From NCBI GenBank assembly GCA_027604005.1, contig JADGJT010000051.1, forward strand, positions 3,223 through 67,222: a stretch of 64,000 nucleotides of DNA. Direction: 5' to 3'. Source of the DNA: Dinochytrium kinnereticum. Taxonomy: Eukaryota; Chytridiomycota; Chytridiomycetes; Chytridiales; Chytridiaceae. A model generated the notes under the pieces. It saw only the letters and a list, made by a program, of their open reading frames with translations. It made no database searches and had not been told where the DNA came from. Each line of letters starts with the position of its first letter. Position 1 is the stretch's first letter. Positions 46,536-58,758 of the stretch are shown piece after piece. Position numbers and translations under genes: made by a program.

Positions 46536-49113
46536 TTAGCAAACAAAACGAGTCCACCGCCAACCAGCTGTGATCACAGGGGGTGTCCCACTACAGTCCT
46601 CCCTGTCATTGCACTCTTCGCTGTAGATATCCATCTCTCTCTGTGAGGCCCTGAGCAAGTCTTGTTGAAGCAAATGATAGGAATCAGGTCTGGGTGTGAA
46701 AAGGACTAACTGGCGAAATACCCTCTCCTTTTTATATTCAACCATCAAAGAGGCTGAAGAAACAATGAGGAAGGATGAATCACCTTCTCTCCTTCCACTG
46801 ATAATAATTATTTGAGTTGAATTTTCTTTTTTAAAAACCCCTTATTTATCACTGAAAACCTCAGCAAAAACCTCAATGACGCGTCTAATAAAAAAAAAAC
46901 ATACAGATAAACCACATTCAAAAGCTCTTTTTTCATAACCCCATCCTTTCCATTCCTTTCATAGAAGAAAAGCGACACGCTTCCTTCAACATCTATTAAA
47001 TGCACTCGGTTTCTACTCAAAGCATCGCGTTCATCCCTAAGAATAGCCAACCACCCTGTATAATCCTTTGGTAAACAAAAAGAGGGGGAGGGGGGGTGCT
47101 AAAAGAAAAAGACCTCTCAGATTTTCTGCCTTTTTTCTGTTTGTTGTCAACCCCTTCCTGTTTGGGGATTTCTTTTCTGGGTTTTTGACTTTTTCGGGGA
47201 TGACCAACCAATAGATGCGCTTTGTTTGCTGTTTATTTTTTGTTTTTATATATTCCCAATTGTCTTGTGCAGGATTTTGGGGGTGAGTTTTTGGGGGGTG
47301 GATTATTTTTAGCTTGTTACACGGATTATTTGGCTATTCATTCGTTATCGCCCCCATCCCCCCCATCCATCCATCCATCCATCCATCCATCCTCTACACA
47401 CTGCCGAACAACCTCTGGATCGCCATCGCCATTATTGGGAAAAACATCGGTTAGGAACTCTCAAGAGTCCACCCATGTCCCATCACTTTCTAGTGCTTAA
47501 CAAAGAACGCCCAGTGGAAAAGGTTCAAGCTCATGATCCAAACCACATAACCACATCTTTCCACTATAACATCAACCATTCGATCTTTTCTACTTAAACT
47601 GATGCTTTTACATAAACCCCATCTTCCTACATTCCAGACAACCAAAACCCCGATTTTTAAATGCTGCTTGGGGCGAGGATCACCATTCTATGATAATATA
47701 ATACATAACCTTTTTTCCTCTAACCCGACTGCGCGCAACAATTTCTACCAAGGAGAGCGAGCTTTTTGGGTTTGACTGGCCCATTTCTGAAGACACATCG
47801 TGAAGGCTTTGTGATTTCGGCACAAAAAAGCAGAACAACAGGAGAAAAGAAGTCAACATGTGTGAAAGTCAGGTTGAAGGATGTTCTACCAAGAATGCGA
47901 AAATACGATTTCCATCCACCAACCTCCGTTCACCGTTTAACAACATTAATAACAAGCAACGTTGACCGTTTAACACCAAGACGCATCAAAATCCAGAGTT
48001 TGGTATTCCAACTCACGAAATCACTTGCTGAAACCTAACCAAGCACCTCACACCCAACTTTGCTTCCTTGATTTGATGAAAGAAAAATACATGTCTACTA
48101 TAGTCTCTGCATTCAAGCGAACCCAGAAGCTTGATTGTGATTCTCTTTTATGAGAGGTAGAAATGTCGGCAGACCAGCGAGTTTTTTTCGTTTTTTTTGT
48201 TGTTGTATCTGTTGTGAAGTTCTTTCTATCGGCCCTCTCTGCTCAGCATCGACATAAGTAGAGAACCACATTAGTATGTGACAATCCTCAGGTTCGGGCG
48301 TATTCCACAGACAGAAGGAAAGCCTCACTCATCCATGTGGAAGCAAAGATTTGGTTTGACTGTAGTTTTTGGGTCTTCTTCTACACCATCATAATGCTAA
48401 AAGGGACAACAAATAACAGTACTAACCAAAGATTGCGGAAGGGAGTCCATCCCATTTTTAGGAATGCACTGGTCTGATTTTACTGCTCCAAAGACCATTT
48501 CAACGCTAAGCTTCCTCTGCCTCATCCATCCAAGGAGCTTACTTCATGCTGCACTTCCATTCCAAAACATCGGGATGGTCCATGTCACCAGCCATCTAAC
48601 ATCAACGTGGTTCTTTGACCAGTGACCCTCGGAGAATCATACCCATGAGGCATATCTCTTACCTTCTTAGATTTACAGATTGGTCAGGATTGTGGTCTCT
48701 CGCGGTGGATGTGGTGTCCCACCAGGTTACGGTCACGAGGACAGACGCCTGGCGGGTGAGAGGTGGGACAAGAAAAAAGAGATTATTGAATAAAGGAACA
48801 GATTGCGAAAGGATAGAGTGCATGCTGAATACTGTGGTCTTGAATTGAATGACTGCGTCCCAAGTTGTTAGATCTCCACATCAAGTTGGTTAGATATGTT
48901 AGTGGCTTTGCAACCTGAGTACCTGCTGGCATCATCTATAATGTAATACAGAAGGTAGGTATAAAAGCTAAGCTCAATGGTGGGCTTGATCACTATGGGG
49001 CAAACGGTCGCAAGAGCCAATCGCCAACAACAAAAACAAAAAACAAAACACTTACATTTGATACATAGAGGTTGCCGAAAGGGCTTTTTCAAGGTATTTT
49101 TTGGGTGTGCGTA
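46536..49113 (-). CDS. Possible spliced gene of unknown family
   Basis: Several open segments on the minus strand carry splice-like borders and protein-like composition. 46536-46797 includes LMVEYKKERVFRQLVLFTPR and ends in a stop; it is preceded by ATTATTATCAG. 46905-47065 includes GWLAILRDERDALSRNR and LLNVVYL and ends at a GTATGT donor; it joins the former in frame. About 47401-47453 includes FLTDVFPNNGDGDPEVVRQC. 48677-48824 includes PLFNNLFFLVPP and SVLVTVTWWDTT, with a C2-like strand pattern. 48543-48595, 48427-48505 and 48329-48396 read as one frame across short introns (HPDVLEWKCSMN, VFGAVKSDQCIPKNG, HYDGVEEDPKTTVKP). About 48923-49113 includes IKPTIELSFYTYLLYYIID. Joins among the middle segments are not consistent everywhere and no start is identified. 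Identity and even unity of the gene are unproven. Confidence 0.33.
47363..47392. repeat. (CCAT)n microsatellite
   Basis: About seven CCAT units, the reverse complement of the ATGG repeats elsewhere in the window. It lies in a possible intron of the unrecognised minus-strand gene. Confidence 0.85.
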
Positions 49114-50596
49114 AAATCTATATAACTTTCACTCTCTTGAAACAAGTACATAACTGTGAACTAAATAATCAGACATCTCGCTTTTCAGAGTTGCAGTGAT
49201 GGTGGCCTCCCTTCCTTCTGTAAGACCCCTCTCAAACCTTTGGGAAGCATATATAGAAAACCCCCAAGAGGTTAAGAAATGGAACAGAAAACAAAAACAA
49301 AAACTGGCAAGTTGACTCTACAATTGACACACTCTTACCCTTTCATGAAGTTTTTTGAAAACTTCACACTATCTTCTAGCTTATTTAAAAGACGAAATAG
49401 CCACCCATTGAATCATATGTGACCAGGATTTTCCTTCTCACCATGAAGGAGTATTCAATTTCTCCTATTTCTCTTTCCTTTTTTCCCACTCTTCTATCTT
49501 TCATGCCAACAGTTGAATCTCGTGTTTGCGTTTAGAAGGTAACGTAAAAATCAGGTGCAATGAGAGTTAAGTCCGTGTCCGTTTTGTTTATTGTTTAATG
49601 AAAAGCCTGCCCAGACGACATGGAAAAAAAATCAACAATGTGTTGCATGATCGAACCATACATTAAAAGCCTTACATGACAAAAAAATATACTAGATCAC
49701 TGCTAGCATCAAATGACAAATAAAGAAGGAGAGGTCACAACATAAAAAATGAAAACGTCGAGTAGTGGTTGTAATCTTTTTTTCGTTTCATGACTGCGAA
49801 AAAAGAAAAAAAGAAGCCGCTAACAGTAGCTGCGTGACATTTGGTGTATTCGACGGGTGCGGGAAGAGAGTAGAATTAGGTAAAAGGAACGCCTATATTT
49901 TTCGTTTAGAATCCGTCTGACTGTTCTCATATGCTTATATTACCCACTTTAATGTATATGAAAGCAAGGAAATTTCGAGTTGAACTGCTCAAGATGGACG
50001 AAAAAACAGAAAAGGCGATAGAAAATATATCTGATGATGAGATGTTTTTTTTCTTCACATTCGGTCATTAAGATAAGGGGAAAAGGAGGACCATATCCCT
50101 GCTCCAGGAATCCCTCCTGAGAAAAACAAAACACGCGACATAATGAACTAAATTTTAAAAGATCATGTTGGTTGGTAAAGTTTATTCAGAGGTGGATAAA
50201 GTAATTTCAAACAGAGTTCCTGTCCACAAATTAGAGACAAAGGATGAAAAGAAGTAAAGAAATCCTTTCCTCACGACACAAAAAAGACCCCCTTGAATCC
50301 CAACTCTTAAAAAGTAAAGAAAATCCAATCATTCACAGTGAAAACCTCCTCAATCAAATCCCTGCCACCCCCTTCCCCAACACCCACCAAAAAAAAAAGC
50401 AAAAAAGCCCAACGGGGTCAACACGGATTTATATTGATTTTTAGATATGGTTCTTTCCTAAAAAAAAAAAAAGCATCTCACGCTCACCACACACACAATA
50501 CCCCTGCGCACCTTTCACCCCCCCCCGGAACCCACCACCACCCCCCCACCCCCCCTCCAGTACCCCCTCCCACACCGCCCCTCGAAAGGAAAGAAA
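49114..50596. other. Region with no recognised gene
   Basis: About 1.5 kb upstream of the possible minus-strand gene and downstream of YPT6. A further minus-strand open stretch near 49.14-49.21 kb may belong to that gene. C-rich and A-rich simple tracts lie at 50.46-50.58 kb. Nothing else is supported. Confidence 0.4.
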
Positions 50597-52095
<1,499 letters not shown>

Positions 52096-52941
52096 CTCAA
52101 ATATCGCAGTATGGGTAGAAGGGAAGGGTGACTGTTGCTGGAAGGGAAGGCGGAGGAAAGAGGGACTGAGATCTGTAAAGAGGGAGAAAAAAGAAAGATG
52201 GCCCAAAGGACCAAACGATCAACAACATTCACAAAACAAAATAAACATCATGCTATATCGATTGATCACGTCTAAACGGATTAGAACACCTCCCAACTCC
52301 CCTCAAACCCCATTAACACAAAACCAGTGGCGTGCCTCCCGCCCCCCGTCCCATATCCCCCATCACAAGGGTCCAACGGCGGTCGCCAGAGATGATCACA
52401 CACGGGATGTCCGATCACTGGCCTCCTTCCGACCACCAAGAGCGTGCGGTATGGGTGATCAACCTACCCTAGAGGTATCAACAGAGAAGGGAGGTCAACG
52501 AGGATAGAAAATAAGACTTTGAATTTTTTTGGTGCGACGGAATGGTGGTGGGTGCGGCCCATTCGTTTCCTTTGGTTTCATTTTGGGAGTTGCGAGATTT
52601 GGGTCTTTGGATACATTATTTGACGACACCATGTATCATGACACTCTGCTCAAACTCGACTTATCACAAGCCCTCCGTTATCGGTATAAGAATTTGGTTG
52701 GGTACGGCGGCATTAATTAGCATGGAGGTGATTGTGGGTTTTTTTTGTTTGTTTTTTAGATCCCCGTCGACCTCCTTTTCTCAAAAAGCAGTGCTGATCA
52801 CATACATCGATTCTATGGTAATTCCTCCACAGACACCCCAAGCCAAGTTTGGCCGATATGGAGCGTTTTTCTGCAATTTCTCTTAGTTGACATGTGAACA
52901 TGGTATCGTGGTAACCGAAGCAAACCCAAATGTTATCAAAT
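52096..52941. other. Intergenic region YPT6 / LSM5
   Basis: About 850 bases between the YPT6 start and the LSM5 stop, both on the minus strand. It should contain the YPT6 promoter. The plus-strand open frames here lack family features. No RNA gene was recognised. Confidence 0.5.
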
Positions 52942-53620
52942 TTATTCGCCGGGTCCCCTAGAGAGATGAGATCAGATATGGCGGAGGTTCGGCATAAGGT
53001 GAACTTACTCGCCCCCAGGAATGAGCTGGAAAAAAAAAAGGATAAAGAGAAAAGGATTATAGTTTAGGGATCAATGAATAGGGGAGCTTATTACCATGCA
53101 GATGTTGTTTCCGTTTAAGAGAATCTGTTCAAGCTTTGTTACAACGCGGCCCTCAGGAGTGTTTTCGCTAAAACAAAAACCATTATTAACCTGCCGCTCA
53201 ATTATGTGAATATGTATAACTTACTACTCTGTCACATCTTCCAGCACCATGTCTACGTCGGCGTTTCCCACGTTTTGATATTAGATGTTAGCCTTTAGGT
53301 TTTCTGCTTTTCCATGCACTCGAAAGTAAACACCAGAAATGAAAAGCAAGATACTGACTAACGAAATCATCGAATCCGAGAAGGGTTCCAACGAACTCTT
53401 TTTCCGACTTCATCAGAACCCAGATACGGGAGCCTATGCATTTGTCCACCAGCTCTGCGGACCGAGGAAATGTAGAAAAACAGTTAGAGGATACTGAAAA
53501 CGCATTCATTTCGTGTGAATGCATGTAAATGTATGCATCCAAATCAATGTAAAGCAGTTTTCACTTACCCAATGGAAGCAGGGCAGAGGTCAACGCTGCT
53601 GAAGCTGCTACTCCAGACAT
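52942..53620 (-). CDS. LSM5: U6 snRNA-associated Sm-like protein LSm5
   Basis: Five small exons spell a complete LSm5. Exon 1 is [17 protein letters not shown] (ATG at 53618-53620). Exon 2 is [20 protein letters not shown] followed by [12 protein letters not shown], the Sm1 motif. Exon 3 is [10 protein letters not shown]. Exon 4 is [20 protein letters not shown] then NICM, the Sm2 motif. A further piece is LIPGGE, followed by a GTAAGT donor. The last exon is only 16 bases (52942-52957) after TCTCTCTAG and gives GPGE and stop. Its addition restores the PGGEGP ending of other LSm5 proteins; without it the frame would end at 53005. LSm5 is part of the LSm2-8 ring on U6 snRNA and the LSm1-7 ring in mRNA decay. 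Confidence 0.9.
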
Positions 53621-53715
53621 GCTCTTTTCTTTCCTCAGTTTCACAAGAAATTCGAAGTATGTGCAGTGTGTAGGTTCACGGTTTTATCACAAGAAACTAA
53701 GACAAACAACCGACG

Positions 53716-55042
53716 ATGGAGGTGGTCTTTGATGTCCTCAAAGTCTTCTGGTTCACTTTCACCACTGCACAAAGCTACCTGAACCGAGATGAGCTGATCC
53801 GTCTGTCTGGATTTCCTCTTGCATGTCGGCTTGCGGGTCTGGGGATGACATCCTCCAGCTGGGCGATGGCGGCTCTTCTGCTTCGGCATCAGCCTGATAC
53901 GCAGATATTCGGAACCAACGCTGTGGGGCGCAATGGATCAGGATTTCTGAGATTGGTTGTCGCAGATATTCTTGACTCGTCCACATTCAGATCGGGGGCT
54001 TCCAGGGTTTTTGCATGTTATCATTTAGTCATGGTCTACGTTTCTCTCTTTCGTATGCGAAGAGTGAAGCGGACAGCAGATTTGGTATGAAGTTTGGTCT
54101 GAACTGAGGGCCTTCATGTGAAAGTGCTTACGCCCAAGTTTCCTTAAAAATACTAGAACAAGCCCCCACCGTTAACAGTATCTGCGACCGCAAAACTCTT
54201 AGGACAGATGATTCTTTTATCGTGGAGCTCTTGTCTATGCCATGAGCTATTCCATCTCATTCTCTCATATTATTATCAGCGCCAGACGATCGCTATTGAC
54301 GTTACTGGCGGTCCACCCCCAGCAGATGCCACTGACGATGACTGTCCAATTTGCCTTGGTGCAGGCCTGGACGATGGCACACTTACTGAACGTTCCTTAA
54401 CGCCTTCCTCTGACTCTCCCCCATCCCCATGGTCATCACCCGCAACATCGCCGACGCTGGGTCCTTCACCTACACAATACATGACTGGTTCCGGCGAACT
54501 TTTGAATTTCTGTAGGGAACGAAAACATGTAGCTCATCGTGATTGCATGATGAGATGGATCGTCGGGGGAACAAGAAGACCTGGCCAGTCATTCTGGGCA
54601 CAACAATGCCCCACTTGCCGGCAGCCTTTGGTCCTGGAGATCTCAAAGAAGCAGTTGAGTGCTTTGGAGAGGTTAGAGTTTGTGATGAGAAAAAGGATGG
54701 AGGCTTGGCCAAGCGTACTTTTCCGCGTTGCTTTCAGCTCTTTTTGCTGCTTAAGTATGGCCTCTTTATATTTTGCAAAGATGGCTTTTCTGTAGATATG
54801 TAATTAAGCTCATAAACAATTCGACTGTTATTTCGAAGTTATTGTACTGTTATTCATTTCATATCCAGTTCCGTTCCCTGTATGGCACATACCAGAAAGC
54901 TCAAACGATTGTGAAGAATAAGTCCACAATCGAAATTTTTGCCGAACATCTTTTCACATCACCTCTGGACAGGACATTGTTGGCACTTCAGTGTATCGAG
55001 AAAGGGCCTGCATTATGCCTCCGATGGATTCAAATGATCTAG
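53716..55042 (+). CDS. RING-type E3 ligase-like protein
   Basis: Starts MEVVFDVLKVFWFTFTTAQS, 95 bases from the divergent LSM5 start. Exon 1 has alternating hydrophobic stretches and ends at GTATGA after RVKRTADL. Exon 2 continues NKPPPLTVSATAKLLGQM, then a hydrophobic span and a RING-like finger: CPICLGAG, a Ser/Pro-rich loop, NFCRERKHVAHRDCMMRW and QQCPTCRQPL. The spacing (C-x2-C, C-x4-H-x2-H-x2-C, C-x2-C) is close to RING-H2/RINGv fingers, but the C-to-H gap is longer than usual. The end is uncertain. A donor after EAWPS would join an exon beginning FRSLYGTYQKAQTIV, with stop at 55040-55042 and overlap of PUF60. Reading through would stop at about 54800. Probably a membrane-linked ubiquitin ligase. 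Confidence 0.6.
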
Positions 55043-57432
55043 TTCCGGCTGATACCAACTCTGTCTTAACGGGCTCAGGTGCGCATCAAATTCTGGATTT
55101 GTGTTGGGTGGGGATTCCACTTAGGGATTTTGAATTTCAATACCCAAATGAATCTTTAACATACGACGGCTTTATTTGTTTCATTCGACTTGTCTTTTTG
55201 TATTCGTTGAACATTCGATTTATTCTTCTTGAGCTAACAGTTGGCTGGATGATTTTGCCGTTCACAGGTGAACCAGAGGCCACATCGCAGAACTCAGATA
55301 ATCCGGCAACTAAAGAGGGAGAAACTGACGAATCCACAGAAAAGCCTTTAAAATCACCCGAATCGTCAATATCACCGTCGAGGAAGGACGCGCATGCCAG
55401 CAATGGTGAATCCGATAAGCCTTCTTTGAAAGTGGAAACCGATGGAGCCAAACCCTCAACGGCTCTAGAATCCTCCGCAACATCCAAATCAACCACCGCA
55501 AATACCACTCCTTCTTCAACTCTTCCTAATGTTCCTGCTATTCCGACGGCTTTTACTTCACTTACGGCTGAGCAGAAGGAGAAGCTGGCGAACGCGAAAG
55601 CTTACGCTAGAGAACAAACCACGATTGTATGCTCTACTTTATTTTGTTACCCTTCATTCCTCTTCTATTACGTTTTCTGATTTCGCGAGACTAAATTTAC
55701 TCACTCTTTCCCCCAAAAGCTTTTGGCTGCCTTCAAGCAACTTAACCCTTCCATGCCTAATCCCATTAATCCCCTACTCATGATGAACACCTCTGCTGCC
55801 GAGGCTAGAACTCTCGCAACAATGTCGCGTATATATGTCGGATCTATAAGCTTTGATCTTAATGATGTGCATATAAAGGAGGTGTTTTCTCAGTTTGGCA
55901 GTGTGAAGACTGTCACAATGTCACTTGATCCAACCACTCAAAAGCATAAAGGCTTTTGCTTTGTCGAGTTTGATTGTCCTGAAGCCGCTGATATTGCCTT
56001 ATTCACGATGAACGGGAGCGATCTTGGTGGGAGGTGAGTTTGGGATATTTTTATACACACTGAATGTTTATGCTCGTAGGAATCTGAAAGTGGGGCGGCC
56101 ACATAATTATAATCCTACGATTGGGCAGTCTCTTAGCCCAGCTCCCGAGAACCGAGTTTTTGTAGCAAATGTAAATGAGGCTGTCACTGAGGAGATGGTT
56201 CAATCTATTTTTGAATCGTTTGGCGAAGTTAAAGCTTGCGCTCTTCTGGTAACTCCTTTGTTGCTTTTGTTTCGTTATTATAGGAGTTTTTTACTCACGT
56301 AATTCCAGCCCGATGCTATTACAAGAAAGCATAAAGGTTGTGGGTGAGTCTTTGAATTATGTAGTGCCCATTTGTACTAAATAGATATTAAGTTACATTG
56401 ACTTCGTCGATGACGCGTCTGCAGCGTCTGCTGTCACTGCCATACAGAGTGGCGCTTTTGAACTTGGAGGTCTTCGGCTTAGGGCGACAAAGGCTATAGT
56501 TGGTGGGCCTATACCGGAGGGCATGAAGGCGCTCGATAAGATCCCAATAATTGAGAATCCAATGAAGGTCATTCAAGGGGTTGCCTCTGCCGTTGGTCTA
56601 CCTTCTACAACGCCTGCAATACCACTGGGTATGGCGAGACCAGTGCCGGGGATTTCGATGGGTATTTTAATATTTTAGAAAGCTTCTCCAGCCCTTTTTT
56701 TAAAAAGTAATGTTGATGCTTAACCATTGTATTTGGTATAATAATAGGGGTACCTAGTGGCATAAACAGTAAGATTGCGAGCGCCCTTCAATCGGCCGTC
56801 CAGAAAGTGCAGGCTGCTGTTATGGAAGAGAGCTCTAGCCTAGAGGACAACCTTTCGATCAGCGCGAGCCAACGGTACTCAATTATGCAAAAGCTTTTGC
56901 GGAAGGATGAGAAGGTAGATTGCAGATTTCTGATTTTGTGGTGTTATCTAAAGGCATTTCCAACAATTTTCTCAATGGCGTATTCCATATGTTATATTAT
57001 GATATTCAATCATGATCATACCCTAATGCTTTCTTCTGTATTCAGGCCCCGTTAGAAAGCCCAGTTGTGAATCTAAAAAACATCGTGAAGGTCGACGAGA
57101 TCGATCCCGATTTGAGCTCCGAGATTTCAGAAGAATGCTCCAAATATGGCCAAGTCGTCAAGGTTATTATTTGGGTGGATCCTGCTCAGAATAAGGGCCC
57201 CGATGGCGAGGTGAACATTTTCGTTCAGTTTGGGACGGTTGAAGGTGAGTTAGTGCTTCGTTCGATATTCCAAAATATTAACCTTGGAGTAATCGGTGGT
57301 ATTTTTTAAGATGCGAATCGTGCTCGAACGGCGTTGAATGGTCGGTGGTTTGGGGGGCGAAAGGTTGAGGCATTGCCACATGATCTTGCTGCATTTAATA
57401 CTTTGGCTGACAGTATGAGTGAAAGCAAATAA
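55015..57432 (+). CDS. PUF60: PUF60-like poly(U)-binding splicing factor
   Basis: Starts at the ATG at 55015 (MPPMDSNDLVPADTNSVL) or 55024. The intron after TGS uses GTGCGC..CACAG. A Ser/Thr-rich acidic region follows, then SLTAEQKEKLANAKAYAREQ, a hallmark of PUF60. RRM1: SRIYVGSISFDLNDVHIKEV and HKGFCFVEFDCPEAADIAL. RRM2: NRVFVANVNEAVTEEMVQSI and IDFVDDASAASAVTAIQSG. A linker SSSLEDNLSISASQRYSIMQ and KLLRKDE follows. RRM3 (UHM type): VVNLKNIVKVDEIDPDLSSE, ISEECSKYGQVVKVIIW, IFVQFGTVE and RTALNGRWFGGRKVEA. PUF60 (Half pint) binds pyrimidine tracts with U2AF at 3' splice sites, fitting an intron-rich genome. The stop is at 57430-57432. Confidence 0.92.
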
Positions 57433-57763
57433 AATAAATTGCGAATGTTTCATGGCAGTTCGTCCAAATCTGAAAGCGAAGAATTCTCCAGTGCTGATGA
57501 AGACCATTATAAATAATATGGCTCCAAAAAATATAATAGCTAGTTCCAATCCGACGTAATTCTCACAACAGGTAGAGTTACGTTCAAATTTATCTCAATA
57601 TCTGATCGCAAGAGGCTGTGACAGGACTAATACAACTGGCTGATACTAGGTGAATGAGATCTGAATAGTAGATTATGGGGAAAAACAGAGATTTATTCTA
57701 AGCAACAAGATTGGACTATCGCTCGGAGATAATGTCAAAGTATAATATATGGTTCGGAGAAGG
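57433..57763. other. Convergent 3' region PUF60 / ARPC4
   Basis: About 330 bases between two stop codons facing each other. Only 3' untranslated sequence is expected; nothing else is recognised. Confidence 0.5.
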
Positions 57764-58642
57764 TCAGCAGAATTCCTTAAGGTACTGTATCCACCAGCAT
57801 TATCAGCGTTAGAAAGGAGGAGAAGTAAAGAAATTAACGAGAAAAGAAAAGGCACTGGGAAAGAGAAAAAAAGCGATGTGAGGCATAATACATACAGATT
57901 CAGCAACGATACGTGCGCGCGCGTTAAGGCTTAGCTTCATCTCGCTTATTTCCTTGTCAACTTCCTCCATAAATTGGATGATGAAGTCGACCAGCTTATG
58001 CTTGTACATTTGCTCGGTGTGGAAGTTGGTGATCAAGAAGCTGATGTCATAGCCCTATTCAATCCATTAGTCACGAGATATAGAACATAAAGAAAAGGCT
58101 CTTTCACAGCAGGATAATAACCGTACCGCAATGGGCTTTCTCCGAAGAATGACAAAGTTTTCTGCTCTTTGCATCAAAAACCGTGTAAACTTGTGTGCCA
58201 AGATCCTCTCAATCTCGTCCGCTTGTTTGATTTTGATGCTAATGCGGACTGAGTTGATTGAACCTTCAATATAGATTTGCTCATTCTCGTTTCTGCTGAT
58301 CACCACTGGTGTCAGTAGGGCATTGGGGGTTGACCTAAATGTCACAATGGTCAGCTTGACCATTCAAAAACCAGAGGCAATAGAGCAATGCGCGTGAATT
58401 ACAGAGAAACCATCTTCAAGAAACATATGTACAAAAATACAGACCTAGCCTCAACTTCAGGCTTGTTGTGTCTCTCTACAACTTCCGACGAGAAGTTCTC
58501 CAAGCATAGGGCAGCTGTTAATGTGCTTCGAACGGCAGCGAGGTACGGCTTTAGGGTGTTCGACTAGACCAGGGGAAGAGGGGCGAGGAGACAGTTAGAA
58601 GACAAGTCCTACAATGCAGTCTAATGCGCTCGAGTAATCCAT
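57764..58642 (-). CDS. ARPC4: Arp2/3 complex subunit 4 (ARPC4)
   Basis: Near-identical to ARPC4 in its core. Exon blocks: [20 protein letters not shown] and [76 protein letters not shown] and [50 protein letters not shown] and [14 protein letters not shown] last small exon, YLKEFC and stop at 57764-57766, aligns with the usual EEFLKNF end. The N-terminus is less certain: the best reading starts at 58642 ([10 protein letters not shown]) and splices at GTAGGA..GGTCTAG. ARPC4 helps anchor the complex that nucleates branched actin; chytrids use it in endocytosis and crawling. Confidence 0.93.
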
Positions 58643-58758
58643 CGCGCGCGAGCCGTCGATGGGCATTGCCACAAGATGGGTCGGGTATCAACGGCTCTCA
58701 CCATCGCCTCTCAGTCTCTTTGCGTTACACGATATTTTGCGAGGGCGGAATTTCGAGG

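Noticed and set aside
47766..48038. Plus-strand 90-codon open frame
   Set aside because: No family features or splice context. The opposite strand has more convincing segments, though neither is proven.
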